Shown in pieces: positions 1 through 11,469 of a DNA stretch of 64,000 bases. Each line of letters opens with the position of its first letter. Position 1 is the first letter of the stretch. Below the pieces are notes generated by a model, which saw only the letters and a program-made list of their open reading frames with translations, searched no databases and was not told the DNA's origin. Origin of the DNA: Mytilisepta virgata (lineage: Eukaryota > Mollusca > Bivalvia > Mytilida > Mytilidae); the NCBI GenBank assembly GCA_028015205.1, contig CM051511.1, positions 5,518,001 to 5,582,000 on the forward strand, in the 5' to 3' direction. Made by a program: the position numbers and the translations under genes.

Positions 1-1194
1 CTGAGTCTATAATATCCGTTAATCGTCAAAATACTTTATCTTTTGCTTCAATATTCTTTTGTCTGTATGTATGCATTATTTAAATGAAAATATCCCTACA
101 TCAGTCAGTTAATTATTTATAAGTATTCAAGAGAATGGATTTCACAATATTCGATATTTCACTTTGTGTTACATTATCTTGTAATGATAGGTTAGTTGCA
201 GAATTTTTTTTTACTGGAACCGTTCACCTCGTATCTTAGATCTTAAAGATATTAACATCACTATTCTTCTATTTAATTGCATTTTAATCTCTTAAATGCG
301 TTTTCCTTTGACATTGTACTATCTTATAGTCATAAAAATTGATTATATATGCAAGAGCATAGTTAGTGCATATATTCGCCATTAGATGATATTTGTTTTA
401 ACCTTTTTGGTCAGTTTGGAATTTGAATCTGCTTGTCGGCATTTTATTGTTTTTTCGGCTTTCAACATTGAGCAAATCCGATGAATCGGAAATCGAACGA
501 GTTTGCATCAGAACTGGGATGGTATCATAGAATTGTTATATATTTAGTAATGTGTCACAAGATATAACAAATTTGTTCAAGTATGCAACTATATTGTAAC
601 TTCATTCGTTTGAGGCATACTGGTTCTAATCGCCTTCCCTTTAAAGAATCGCCCAGACCTCTTAATTCCTACTTCCACAACCAGACAAGGTAAAGAATAT
701 TCAATATTCAAAGGTCCATCCAACAACCATTAGCCAGCGACAAAGACAAAATTGAGATGGGGGAAAGGACGATTGCTAAGCAATTCGTTATTTGATTATT
801 GAGTATTACTAAAATTATCGAACTCTATGATCTGAAGTTAATGACGTAAAGGAAATTAAATACAGAATGCTGTATAAAGTCAAAAACAAAAGACCTTGTA
901 GATTTGAATCAACATTTAAAATTTCTTACCGGGAATGAATCTAAAATTATACATCACCTGGTTAAAAATATGTACCAGTTCAACGTTTAGCAATCAGCAT
1001 TTTAAAATGTTTCATATGTGAAGACATTACCGTAATTTGAAAATGAATAGCAGCAATCCTTTGCTTGAACAATGTATCATTTTTCATTCATCGTAGGAAG
1101 AATTAATCTAACACATCTCTTTTTTATTATATGGATGACACATAAAAATATGTTACGAACACCAGTTGACCGTTACGAAAATAAAATAAAGTAA
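1..1194. other. AT-rich intergenic or intronic DNA, no gene seen
   Basis: No open frame with protein-like composition and no exon with good splice borders was recognised. Positions about 415-545 resemble a dispersed repeat that recurs near 15.7, 55.8 and 58.4 kb: it reads 'ttcggctttcaacattgag', then a 'gatgaatcg' block, then 'ggtatcatag'. The rest looks unique and unconstrained. If the guanylate cyclase at 4.6 kb starts left of the window, this stretch would be intron or upstream DNA. Confidence 0.5.
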
Positions 1195-1640
1195 TATCAT
1201 GAACTTAAGCTGTATATTGGAAGATCTGGACAGGTGTTCACTATAATAAAAATACCTGCATCAAAATATAATTTGTACAACGATCTGCCACTGAAATTAC
1301 TACTGTATACTATGACTGAAATGAACTCAGCTGTAGTAAATTAAGAAAAGATGACAACTAATATCAAATCTTTATACACTAGTATCTTCATATAAAATGT
1401 TTTTCCAGCAGTGCTAGAAGAGAAACGAGTGAAATCAAATCAATTTCCAGCACACTTCAGTGTATAGAAGAAACTATTAAATTAACTTGAAATTGAAGCC
1501 AGAAAAAATAGAGAAAACCCTTTTAATCAGTAATTAATAATTATGCTTACAGTTTTATTATTCTTAACTTGAATGTGACGGATATTTGTTTTGATGTATT
1601 GATAGACCAAGACCGTTGATCATTACGAAGTCTACTCCCA
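1195..1640 (+). repeat. Diverged duplicate of 10110-10505
   Basis: Landmarks shared in the same order with 10110-10505 include a 'gcagtg.t.gaagagaaa' block, 'gaaatcaaatcaat', a 'cactgtgtat/cagtgtatag' block and 'ttattattct.aacttgaatgt.ac.gatatttg'. Similarity is patchy with indels, so this is an old duplicate or an old dispersed repeat rather than a recent copy. No coding potential was seen. Confidence 0.5.
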
Positions 1641-2109
1641 CGTAAATCATGACTAGAAACGAACAAAACACAAAAATTTGATATAATAAACAAGTGTTCA
1701 CACACACAAAACTGATTTTTATAAATGAAAATATGAAATATGTTAGATCGGTCGCTTTGGTCCCTTCTTTGCTACTAAAAACATTGTACTTAATGAAGTA
1801 TTTTAGTATAAATTAGACATACCCATATCGGGCTAACGCATCCTCTGTACATACAATACTGATATTATAATAAGTATGTACGTACTGTTATAGCTTTGGT
1901 ATATGATAAAGATAAAACATGTTTATAATCCGAAAGATGATAATAAGGTGATGTATATTGGCCTTTTTTTTAAATTGATAGGGGCCTTGGTACGTTGGAG
2001 GCCATTAAAGGAAAATAATCTACATATTTTAATTTTAAATTCATTTTCTGCCAATAAAACCTTGTATTTTTCACTTCTATAAACAATTGAATAATCACCT
2101 ATGAATTTA

Positions 2110-2360
2110 CTTTCGTCAACTTGAAATTGCCGTTTTTGTACCAAGCAAATATCGACAAAAGAATAAAGATCGGAGAGTCCTTAAGATCTAAAGGCAAGAA
2201 AAACTCACGAGAATGGAACATAACAAATGCAACAAGGATACATTTATAAAAAAAAATAAAAACATGTAATAAACAAGACAGAACACAGAAACTAAACACT
2301 ATCCATGTAAACTCCCACTAAAAACCGGGAGTTACATCGGATGTAAGGAAGGGTAAACAT
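2110..2360 (-). repeat. Dispersed repeat, family A copy (reverse)
   Basis: Read on the - strand this resembles the repeat copies at 5540-5800, 7085-7318 and 12805-13010. It has 'aaccgggagtt.acatc' next to 'ggaagggtaa', then a pyrimidine-rich run that gives spurious hydrophobic open frames. The 66-residue frame here (FFLP, FILL stretches) is such an artefact. No gene is called. Confidence 0.4.
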
Positions 2361-3270
2361 GTGCTACAAAATGAAGGTTGACGACATAATTCGCTTAGCT
2401 CTTGTTATGTATCAAATTCTTAATAATGGAGAAAACACTTACAAACTACATTGTATTAACTTTTTCGCAGAGAAAAATGGTTCTAGGAGTGAGAAATCTA
2501 GTGTATTCGTGAGAGAAACTAAATGAACACTGATAAGTGCTGATTTTGGACAGAATCGGCAAATCTACCAGTTATATATGTTGGTTGCGCTATGACAGCC
2601 TACGGAACTAGATATATATATAAAACAAAGTCTAAACCAACATTACAACTCAACAGTGTTTCATCCGGTATAAACTGTGTCTAAATGTTTCCAGATTATT
2701 TAAATCTGTATAAGTTCCGATATTCAGGAGTGTTATATACGCTTTTAGATTTTTACAGCGTGACTTTCCAGTTAATTACGTAATACAATTTGACAGAATA
2801 AAAATAAACTCTGTTAGACACTCTCATTACTACTTATTAAAATGTGTACAGTAGAAACAGATTAACGTTATCTATTCTATCTTATATTCAATAAAAGTTT
2901 GAAAAGAAAGAGATAATGTAAATTATGTAATAACACTGAAACTGGAGAGTGATGCGTTAGAGATTTTCCACTTGAACCTATGTACAACTTTTTTCTCATT
3001 CTCCTTCATAACATCCGAATTATGTCTGCAACTATTTTCAGTATAGCTTCAAATTATTAATTTTTGGTTCGATTAATGTATTCGTTATGCAAGATAAAGA
3101 GGATATATGGCCGTACAGATATGCATTCGTATAGTAGTATATAATGGTGTTGTATTCGTTATCCGTCTATGAAGAAAAAAATCACATTGTGGCTAAAATG
3201 TAAAACAACTGATTTCCCAAATGAAAATGGACCTGTTCCATTGATTTTATCCCTTCCTCATACCGGATTT
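2361..3270. other. No gene seen
   Basis: AT-rich sequence with no supported exon, RNA gene or clear repeat structure. Confidence 0.45.
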
Positions 3271-3274
3271 GACA

Positions 3275-3560
3275 TGGGCCGCATGGCGGGTGTCCTGCAG
3301 GAAGCAGATACTGCTTAGTCTTTTGGAGCACCTGAGTCTGCCCCGGTTTTTCGGTTGGGTCCATGTTGTTCATATGTTTTTAGTTTTTAATGGTAATGCA
3401 TGTATTGTTTTGGTCTTGTCTTCGTTGTTCTCCGGAGATTGTCAGTTGTTTCGATTTTTTCCTCCTTTGAATATCCCTTTGGTATTTCTTGACTTTCCTT
3501 TTTTGGTGATCGCTCTTGGTAGATTATTTATTTGCCTTTCTTTGAAAATTTAAAATCAGA
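3275..3560 (+). repeat. Dispersed repeat, family A; inverted partner at 3957-4113
   Basis: The segment from about 3338 to 3500 ('ccatgttgttcatatg', 'ttggtcttgtcttcgttgtt', 'ctccggagattgtcagttg', 'atccctttggtatttcttgac') is matched in reverse complement at 3957-4113. The T-rich strand gives a 94-residue hydrophobic frame that is not considered a gene. The sequence looks like a non-autonomous repeat with many copies in the window. Confidence 0.7.
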
Positions 3561-3956
3561 TTTCTTTTCGGATTTTAGTAAATAATTTTTGTTTAATGTT
3601 ACCGCAATTTCTCTCTCTTGCACGGTTTTTAAAATAGAAATAGCCACTTGATGTCTATAAACTTATTCACTTTTATTCAGTAATACTTTTTTACTTAAAT
3701 AAACTCTCATACCAAATGACATGTATCCTGACTCTCGGTTGTTTGATGTTTATGTTTTGTGGTATTTCACGGTTTTTTTCTGTCTGAAGTTCTGTCAATT
3801 GATTGGTATGTCATTGTTGACCTGTCTTGTTATCCCTTGAAATTGTTCATATATTTAGCTTTCATTAGGTACGCTTAAGGCCATCCCTTTTTAAAACGTC
3901 CTTAAATTAAAAAAAATGAAAGCAATAGAAGCAAAGGACGCATAAATAGGTAAAGT

Positions 3957-4113
3957 CAAGAAATGCCAAAGGGATATTCGAAGGAGGGGAAAATTGAAAT
4001 CAATTAACCAACTCCGGAGAACAACGAAGACAAGACCAAAACAATACGAACACTACACTTAAAAACTAAAAACTTATGAACAACATGGACTCCACCTAAA
4101 AACGGGGGTAGAC
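3957..4113 (-). repeat. Family A repeat, inverted partner of 3338-3500
   Basis: This stretch reads 'caagaaatgccaaagggat', 'caactccggagaacaacga', 'gacaagaccaaaacaatac' and 'gaacaacatggac', the reverse complement of the copy about 450 bp upstream. The pair could form a long-stem hairpin in transcripts of either strand. Confidence 0.7.
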
Positions 4114-4593
4114 TCTACTTTTTCTTGGAAACTATACAGAATTTCAAACTTTATGACCACATGTACCTGAAAATTGTATCATACTGGAAATATTTATACT
4201 ATAGTAGCGATATCGTCTCCGTGGTAGCGATATAAACCCAAATATACAATCCCTTGCATACAATGAGCATACCTGGATGAAAAAGTCATCATTTAATCTT
4301 CAAGATTTGGTCGTTGATGAGTAAACTTCCAAAATTACACACCACTAAATTATCCTGTAAATACTATTGCCACAAATTAAACATAAGTCATCAGAAATCT
4401 TAAATTAATAATGTGGTAGTGCATAATTGGGCATACCAAGAAAAATTGAATACAAATGTGCAATATATAATTTTCAGACCACAGCCATGCTTTTCACTAA
4501 TATGTGTACCTAATGTTGAACTTACACATGTCAACATTTTTGTACAAATGCAAGCTAAGGGCTTCACAGTAAATTAAAACTTATATTTTCCAG

Positions 4594-4685
4594 CTGGTAT
4601 GATACAAATGTCAAACAATACAAAAGAGGCTCTTGACAAATTTCCAGATTTTTTAGTACAAGAGAGAGGAGACATGACTATTAAG
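4594..4685 (+). CDS. Receptor-type guanylate cyclase, penultimate coding exon (partial)
   Basis: This 92-nt exon has a 3' splice site ('ttatattttccag') and a 5' splice site ('AAG|gtatgt'). Apart from a leading split codon it reads GMIQMSNNTKEAL, DKFPDF and LVQERGDMTIK. This matches the end of the class III cyclase homology domain of membrane guanylate cyclases (natriuretic-peptide-receptor type), where an 'I..S..T...L..F..F....RG...+KGKG' segment precedes the conserved last motif. The two alternative frames contain stops. The next exon at 5879 continues in phase 0 with the expected motif. The enzyme makes cGMP from GTP at the plasma membrane. The catalytic residues lie in upstream exons that were not found, so the gene body probably lies left of the window. 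Confidence 0.75.
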
Positions 4686-4896
4686 GTATGTTATTTGATA
4701 TAAAAAAATATAACATGAAATTTATTAAATTTTATAATAAAAGGAATTCTGAATACATGCCAACGGATTTATCAATTTAAGAATTTTTGTAATTATAAAT
4801 CTGCTATCAATGTTAACTGGAGACATTGTTGAATGAAACTGCAAACTAAATTGTTAAGCACTAAAATTGTAGATGTACATTTCTTTATCTTTACGT

Positions 4897-5250
4897 GTTT
4901 AATCGGTGGGATAAAAATACACAATATTTTTAACCACTTCCTGATGATTAAATTTCTGCATGGGAATTCCCGCCGTTTTATACATTTATTGGAAAGATAA
5001 AATAGAGAAGTTTGGAAATGGCTTTTATGTAAACAAAAAGCGTAGCAACGGCATTTTCTTGAGATTTGTTTTGACAATCATATAAGAAACAGATTCTCCT
5101 TCAATTTACTCGTGTGTTATAGAATTTATCCACCCTCGATAGTTAAATTTTAGATTTTTACACGCTCGCTAAAACTTGCGTGTTGAAAATAAAAAAATCA
5201 ACTCCCTCGGTTGGAGAAATTCCACAACTCACTCGTACAAAGGAGAATGT
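4897..5250 (+). repeat. Foldback repeat, family E, copy 1
   Basis: About 350 bp matching 9648-9988: 'gtttaatcggtgggataaa.atac', 'atatttttaaccacttcc', 'gtgggaatt.ccgccgttt', 'acagattctccttcaat'. The 3' third forms an imperfect palindrome, 'gattctccttcaat..acteg.gtgttat' against 'ccacaactcactcgtac.aaggagaat', so it folds back on itself. It looks like a non-autonomous element inserted in the intron. Confidence 0.75.
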
Positions 5251-5539
5251 AAAAGTAACTACCATTTTTAATGTATATCTGATTATATTTATTATGATTA
5301 TCTCTATATACATGTTCAGTGTTTCGCAATATTGTCAAAAGTGACTTTCTAATTCAAACAAATGATAAAATGTCGCTGAGCTGTCGAACGGGTTAAAGAT
5401 GAACCAATCAAACTTAAAAATAACCAAAACATAAAACAAACAATGAAAAGTAATATAAAAGGCTAAACGATTCGGCTGACTAGCTTGGTCATAACTTTCC
5501 GAAATTTCATCAGAGACTTTCTACGTCACGTTTTGTGTC

Positions 5540-5800
5540 GTTAACGAAGCACGAAATGCTTACCCTTCCTGAGCACCAGATGTCTTTCCAGTTTTTAGAG
5601 TTCACATTGCTAGTGCTTTAGATTCTGTGTTGTTCTTATTCTGTTTAGTTTATTATATGTTTTTTTCTTATTCTTTTAGTAAGATATGTATTATTGTGAT
5701 ATTTTTTTTGGTTATCTGTTCCATACTCATAAGTTTGTCTTTCCTTTGGATTTCGATTTTAAGGAATTGTCCAAATGTTTTGTCGCTTTGGTATTCTTTT
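5540..5800 (+). repeat. Family A repeat fragment
   Basis: This matches the start of the copy at 12830 ('cttacccttc..ga.cacc.gatgtc..tc', 'tagattctgtgttgttc', T-rich body). It lies inside the cyclase intron. Confidence 0.5.
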
Positions 5801-5878
5801 GTCTATATTTGGTACACAATAGTCAATACAGCACTGGGTAGATTTTAAACCAACTCATATTGAACATATGTTTTTCAG

Positions 5879-5971
5879 GGGAAGGGCAGGATGAGAACAT
5901 ACTGGCTTCTTGGACATCATGACAGTTGTGAATGTTCTGTTCCTAGCCTTTTGATTACTACGCATAACTAA
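5879..5971 (+). CDS. Receptor-type guanylate cyclase, last coding exon
   Basis: After the acceptor 'tttttcag' the exon opens in phase 0 with GKGRMRTYWLLG. This is the diagnostic KGKG.++TYWL.G end of the cyclase catalytic domain in receptor guanylate cyclases. It then adds an unusual tail of about 18 residues with two cysteines (HHDSCECSVPS, LLITTHN) before TAA at 5969-5971. The tail resembles nothing I know. Joined to 4594-4685 it gives about 60 C-terminal residues of the protein. Soluble cyclases end differently at this motif, so the receptor type is favoured. Confidence 0.8.
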   Translation, partial: GKGRMRTYWLLGHHDSCECSVPSLLITTHN

Positions 5972-6181
5972 TCATAGATGTTCTGTTGCTTTACAAGTAA
6001 AAGGGAACATATGTCTATACATAAAGCAACAAAGAAATCGTTTTGTTTAACGTCTGGACAATAGTAAATACACTGTGCGAATTACCCGTGCAATGGCAGT
6101 ACAGAGAACCGTCGTTTGTACACCACAAATCACTGAAATGTAACATATGGCGTTCTTTTTTGTGTGTGATTAATTATGATA

Positions 6182-6228
6182 AAATAAATAAAATTTGTTA
6201 TCCTGTATCCTATTTGAAGCAGAATAAA
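6182..6228 (+). promoter_or_regulatory. Candidate polyadenylation signals of the guanylate cyclase mRNA
   Basis: AATAAA hexamers occur at about 6182-6187 and 6223-6228, roughly 210-260 nt after the stop codon, in an A-rich 3' UTR-like context. Position relative to the stop is the only support. Confidence 0.4.
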
Positions 6229-7084
6229 TAAAATCACGAATGTTTTTATTAAACCAAGCAATTCTACGATTATGAATATTTTAATTTACAATTCAATTAG
6301 TTGGAATAGTAAAGGCGTTGTGCAAAATTATATTCATTCTATTAAAACTTTTATTGGGAAAAGTATTCTTAACAGATGCTGAATGGTCTCACATACAACT
6401 CACTGTAAGACCATATTCTTTGTAACACCCATTATCATCACTACTGGTATATTTATTTTGTTAGGTGAATACCCTGGAGAAGAAAATCCTGTTAAACATT
6501 ATAATTTATAGATCAACATGATCATGATGATATAAGTACACTGTATAAGAGGTAGGCGTCAATGAGACAACCACCCACAGGATTGACAACACCGGAAGAT
6601 AAGCGCTGGTGTCTTAAGTAAAATCAAGAAATACCAAAGGGATATAACATATTGTCTAAAATTCAACAATAGTAACCAAAAAGTCAAAATGCATTCTCCC
6701 GTACAATAAACACATTAAATAAAAAGACAAAATATCGCCCACTGAAAAAACATGATTTGAGACAGGCATATATAGAATATTGCGGGATTAAACATGTTTG
6801 TAAATACAGGGGCGGATCCAGAGGGTCGACGAGTGGGGGGGCACAATTTTGAATAGTTATCTGCCCTTGTTTTTGGGGTTTTTTTTATAATGACGATTTT
6901 ACGACTTTTATTGTTGAAGGGGGGGGGGGGGGGGGGGTACAGCATCATATCTTCTTTTTGGTTAACGTCACAGAAGCTTATGAAATTTTTATATTTTTAC
7001 TGCTGTTGTCAGGTTGTAGAACAAAATATCAGGATATTTAATTGAAACTCTGGTCCTCCATGGTCTCTGTGCATGATTAGTGAT

Positions 7085-7318
7085 TGTAAGAAAGAAGATA
7101 AATACACCTAAGGAGAAAACCAAAAAAACTCAATTCATCATAGCTAGATCGACAAAACCGGGAAGGAAAATGAAAAACCACAAGCACAACAAATAAACCC
7201 TGAAAACTGAAAAACAATGAAAAACACAAACTCCTATAAAAACCAGAAGTGAACTCAGGTTCTCCGGAAAGGTAAGCAGTTCCTGCTCCGTATACGACAC
7301 CCGTCGTGAAGTTCAAAC
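7085..7318 (-). repeat. Family A repeat copy (reverse), nested in the 6807-8279 element
   Basis: On the - strand it reads 'ttgaacttcacgacgggtg', 'cgtatacggagcaggaact', 'ggtttttataggagtttgtg' and 'gttgtgcttgtggtttttc', closely matching 12805-13010 on the + strand. The 79-residue open frame is a by-product. Confidence 0.75.
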
Positions 7319-7947
7319 AAAGTCAATCCGCCATCCGGTGGTAGTCACAAATCGATGGAGGTACGTGAAATGTTACTACAGTGGGAACAGGTCCAACGTC
7401 ATCTTCGGTATTCGTGATCAAGACCGTAACATTTCCAAAGTGATGACATCAACTTATCCCTGATTGAAAAACGTACCATGAGCGAATTGAAAAGGGGATC
7501 CAAATTATGTAATTAGTTAGACTTTCAATAATTAATAATTTTGTTCCGTCAAAAATGTCATGCAAAATCACTGAAAGATGGCAGTTTTAGAGTTAAAAAT
7601 ATAATGATTGAAGTGGCTACATTTTCGGTAGACAGTGCAGTTTGGATGTCGGGACAGCTTAAATGCGACATGATAGTAAAGATTTTTTAGATATTGTAAA
7701 TGCCCATTTGTACTAACAACACACTTAAATTAAAATATAAATAGTCCAGATATTTTTACTTATCAATTAATCGATTTCAAATATATTAATTAAAAAAAAT
7801 AAATAGACATCTTTTAATAATCTTTTGTTTGTATTTCAAACAATACATGTCAGCTAACAATTACTCAATAAGTAATTAAGACATTGCATAAGAAGGGTAC
7901 ATTTTCAATTAAACACTTGCAAATCGTCAAGGGGCACTGGTGGAAAA

Positions 7948-8081
7948 TTAATTTTACTTTCTGCACTGTGATACATTATCATCTATTTAACTATTATCTT
8001 TATTATCAGTTTGTGAAAAGTGATAATAAAGATAAGAGTTAAATAGATGGAAATGTATCACAGTGCAGAAAGTAAAATTAA
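7948..8081. repeat. Near-perfect 61-bp hairpin
   Basis: Arm 7948-8008 ('ttaattttactttctgcact...') pairs with 8021-8081 ('...agtgcagaaagtaaaatta') around a 12-nt loop at 8009-8020, with only a few mismatches. This has the form of a small palindromic MITE or a snapback duplication. It sits inside the larger 6807-8279 element. Confidence 0.85.
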
Positions 8082-8639
8082 TGTTAATTTTCACAACTAG
8101 GTGTCAATCAACCATTACAATAGATAACATGTTATGGTTACTTTCTTAAAATTTACCTTTGGTAATTATGACCATATTGAACGATGTGAAGTAATTTTAC
8201 GTAAATTTTTTTTTTGGTGACCTCTACTGGGGGGGGACACGTGCACCCTGTGCCCCCCCCCCCGCTAAATCCGCCACTGAAATATAAAACCCTTCAAATT
8301 TTAATTCGGAATCCGGGGTTTACATGTAACACAATCAGACAAAACAATCGCTCCAAATAAGTGGTTAGTTCATGCAGAGTGTTTATTGTTAGAGTGAAAA
8401 TCTATGACAAAACACAATTAGTAAAAATTTGTAGATCAAAATTACAGATAAAAAAGAAAACTTCAAAGTAATCATTAACTTTGATACAAATAATAAGTAA
8501 AGACAAGGCAGTCAGAACCTCTTTAATATTATATGGGAATAAGTAATTATATTACTTCATGCTTTAATCCCTTTAAAATAATAAATGAATATTATAAAAT
8601 CCTGTTTGGAGTATAAACAAGTTAGCAGGTGTCATGGTT

Positions 8640-8765
8640 AAGGTTTCATTAGTAAAAAAATGTAGAAGCCATTGTCTAATTGGTGAAAAAATTAGAAACC
8701 ATGGTCTCATTAGTGAAGAAAACAATTAGAAGCATTAGTTTCATTGACAAATAGAAGGAACGGAC
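8640..8765 (+). repeat. Short tandem repeat of about 33-38 bp units
   Basis: About three and a half copies of a unit like 'cattagtgaaaaaa.ttagaagccatggtct'. A related, more decayed array lies at 12600-12745, and the sequence upstream of both ('aacttcaaagtaat.a...aagtaaagac') is also related. Confidence 0.6.
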
Positions 8766-9647
8766 TAATTATTGGAAGGTGGTGATTATTACGAATGACT
8801 AGATTGATATAGGCTTTACAACAATGCAGACGAATTTAGACATGAATCCGGTGATTTTAAATATTATGTTTAATATTTGACAAATTGATGATAATTAGTT
8901 TGGAATTACATAAAGACAAAATTATTGAAATATATTATATTACCTTTAAGTCTGAAACATTGAAATGCTTATTAGTGGAAAATGTATACGGTAACTAAAT
9001 AAAGTAATGTAGACGGCCCTTCACTATGGACATTTTAAGTAAAATCGTTCACTTACGATTATTTAAGGGCTGATTTTAATTTTGGAACAGGTTACACTTG
9101 AATAACCCTTTTTTTCTTGATGACTAGTTTTTTTTTCGAGCGAAGATCAAATTTACTTTGGGCACACGTTTTTTTTAAAGTAAACTATTTAAGGACGGAC
9201 TATGCAGCATTGAACATTTTTATGACAGTAAATTCAAAGTAAAAATTTCATGCTAGTTTCAAAGAACTAACAAGTGAGCTGTTGATACCCAGGGATTTGT
9301 AGTCCATTAGCATAAGTGTTGATTCTGTGGTAATACCTATTCAATGATATCAATTGTGATGCACATGATTTACACAACTACTGTCCGTCTCACATACATT
9401 TGCAACTGATTTTTTAAACGTCAACATGGAGAAACGTTCGGAAACAGAACTTGCATATATTCTACAACGTCACATTTGTTTGTCGTGACGTCTTATTTGA
9501 AGCAAAAATCTATGAAAAGCATGCACACAAAAATCTAAAATGGGTGTCGTAAAATATTTGGATCACCGCATCAGTGGGAAAGACAATAAATCATTACAGA
9601 TTTTGGAGAAAAAGGGTAGTGTATAATTCCTTTTCTTATATTCTTGA
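8766..9647. other. No gene seen
   Basis: AT-rich sequence; no supported exon, RNA or distinct repeat. Confidence 0.45.
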
Positions 9648-9988
9648 CTTGTTTAATCGGTGGGATAAAGATACATAATATTTTTAACCACTTCCCGGTG
9701 ATTAAATTTCTACGTGGGAATTACCGCCGTTTTTTTCTACAGTTATTGAAACGATAAACTAGAGAAGTCCCGAAATGACGTCTATGTAAACAAACTACAT
9801 AGCAACGACATTTTCTTGAGGTTTTTTGTCGAAAATCATAGGAGAAACAGATTCTCCTTCAATGTACGAGTGAGTTATGGAATTTATCCACCCTCAATAG
9901 TTAAATTTTAGATTTTAAAATTCGAATATTAAAACTATCTCGGTTGGAGACATTCCATAACTCACTCGTACCTGAAGGAGAATCTATA
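9648..9988 (+). repeat. Foldback repeat, family E, copy 2
   Basis: This matches 4897-5250 over its length with indels. Its 3' palindrome is clear: 'gattctccttcaatgtacga', 'gtgagttatggaattt' against 'cattccataactcactcgta', 'aggagaatc', around a short AT-rich centre. No open frame. Confidence 0.8.
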
Positions 9989-10109
9989 TTTAATTTCATC
10001 AGAAAAAAACATATGAGATATTCCGGAAAAAAAACAACAAAAGTACATTATGAAGACCAACTTACTCATAGTGATGAAATGTTACGTGAACCCGTTGACC
10101 TTTAAATAA

Positions 10110-10505
10110 ATAAAATAGAGGTGACATCGTAAGCATGTGTTGGAAAATTGACTTGAACATAGGTTTAATCTAGAAATAATGTCAGCATCAATATATAATA
10201 ATCTGCTACTGGGTTTGTGATTACCGTTGATTATAATTGACATAAAGTCATTAGTGGATAATCCAGTAATGCATGATTTTAAATAAATCTTCACACAAAA
10301 TAATTTCTGCTCAGCAGTGGTGGAAGAGAAATAATAGAAATCAAATCAATTCTTGATAAGGTACACTGTGTATCAGAAAACTATCATTAACTTCCGAACG
10401 GAAGCTAGGACTAGCTTGATTGTTAGATTCTTATTATTCTAAACTTGAATGTAACAGATATTTGTATGAAATTTTGGTAGAGGTCAAGACACTTCTAGAT
10501 GTATT
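10110..10505 (+). repeat. Diverged duplicate of 1195-1640
   Basis: See the partner at 1195-1640. Ordered landmarks are shared but similarity is low. No coding potential was seen. Confidence 0.5.
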
Positions 10506-11469
10506 CAAAATTTTAAATTTTAACACTTTCAAATCTGACAATTTTTCGTTAATAGTTTAATTGATCTGGTTTGTAAATATTTTTTATTTAAAATTTGCAA
10601 TGAAATTACTAATGAGAGGCAAATATCGGGTGGGGCAAGCTGTCAATCTTCTTCTTTAGTAAGGCAAGCCAGCTTCTGTGGAAGAGTATGTTTTGTATAT
10701 TCGATGTTTATTCATGGGGTACGCGTTAAAGTTGTTTTGGCTACCTTTTCTAATAACGATGAACCAAGTTTGGTCGCTACAGTTGATGAAGACAGGAAGC
10801 CATGTTAAAATGAGAATTTGAATTTCTGTTTTCACCACCCCCACCCCGCCACACACCTTCAACACTTAGCGAAATAATGGGGTTCATCTTATATTAACAA
10901 TATTGTGTCAAAAAGCTCTCATGAAATTTTTAGATATATATTTTTCAAATTCCATTTTCACACTAAGGATTCACTATTTACGCACGTCCCCGGAGCCTTG
11001 CTATGCTTCCCAGGAACTCTGTCGTGTTCACTGCAACCCTGCTGTGCTGCATCCCATTGGAGCCTTTCCTGTGCTCTCTGTTGTTGTTTTGACCAGTTAA
11101 ATGCTCAGTTAGACAAAATCAGATCGTAGTCTTCATTTGGAGCAAACAAAGCTCTATTTGCCTCTTGTCTGTTTAGTTGATAGCACTCATTGACGGGATC
11201 ATAAAAATGTTTATCTCCGACTGTATCCAACCAGAAATAAATTTTGAACACTAAAAATGAGTAGTGATGGACAAAAATGTCACTTAAACGTAGTTTACCG
11301 CTTCCATGTCTTGTAACCTCAATTTTGTTGGATTAACATTCACTGTGTTAGAAAATGAGAGGTCTAAAATTTGTAATAAAAAATATTCAAATAAAAGCAA
11401 TGTTTTATGCATTTCACTTATATTAGTACAAATTCAAGAGTATAGCCCTTTTCAGAAACTCATTTCCGG
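10506..11469. other. No gene assigned; locally GC-richer patch at 10985-11095
   Basis: The patch at 10985-11095 ('cccggagccttgctatgc', 'ccctgctgtgctgcatcc') is clearly richer in GC than its surroundings. It is open on both strands: Cys/Ser/Leu-rich on +, and QQQRAQERLQWDAAQQ-like on -. I see no splice borders or family resemblance, so it is left unassigned. Confidence 0.4.

Larger units (their letters stand above)
4686..5878 (+). other. Intron of the guanylate cyclase gene
   Basis: The intron has GT-AG borders ('gtatgtta' and 'atgtttttcag'). It contains a copy of repeat family E at 4897-5250 and a family A fragment at 5540-5800. The length, about 1.2 kb, is ordinary for a bivalve gene. Confidence 0.65.
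6807..8279. mobile_element. DNA transposon with CAGKGGCGGATYYAG ends and AAATA duplication
   Basis: The left end reads CAGGGGCGGATCCAGAG from 6807. The right end is its near reverse complement, GCTAAATCCGCCACTG ending at 8279. Both are followed inward by long G/C homopolymers (19 G at 6919-6937 and a C run near 8253-8263). AAATA lies directly outside both ends (6802-6806 and 8280-8284), as expected of a target-site duplication. No transposase frame is present, so it is non-autonomous or gutted. A family A repeat (7085-7318) and a hairpin (7948-8081) lie inside. The superfamily is not assigned. Confidence 0.65.

Noticed and set aside
3269..3553. 94-codon hydrophobic + strand frame as a membrane protein
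   Set aside because: Lies entirely in a T-rich dispersed repeat with other copies in the window that do not keep the frame.
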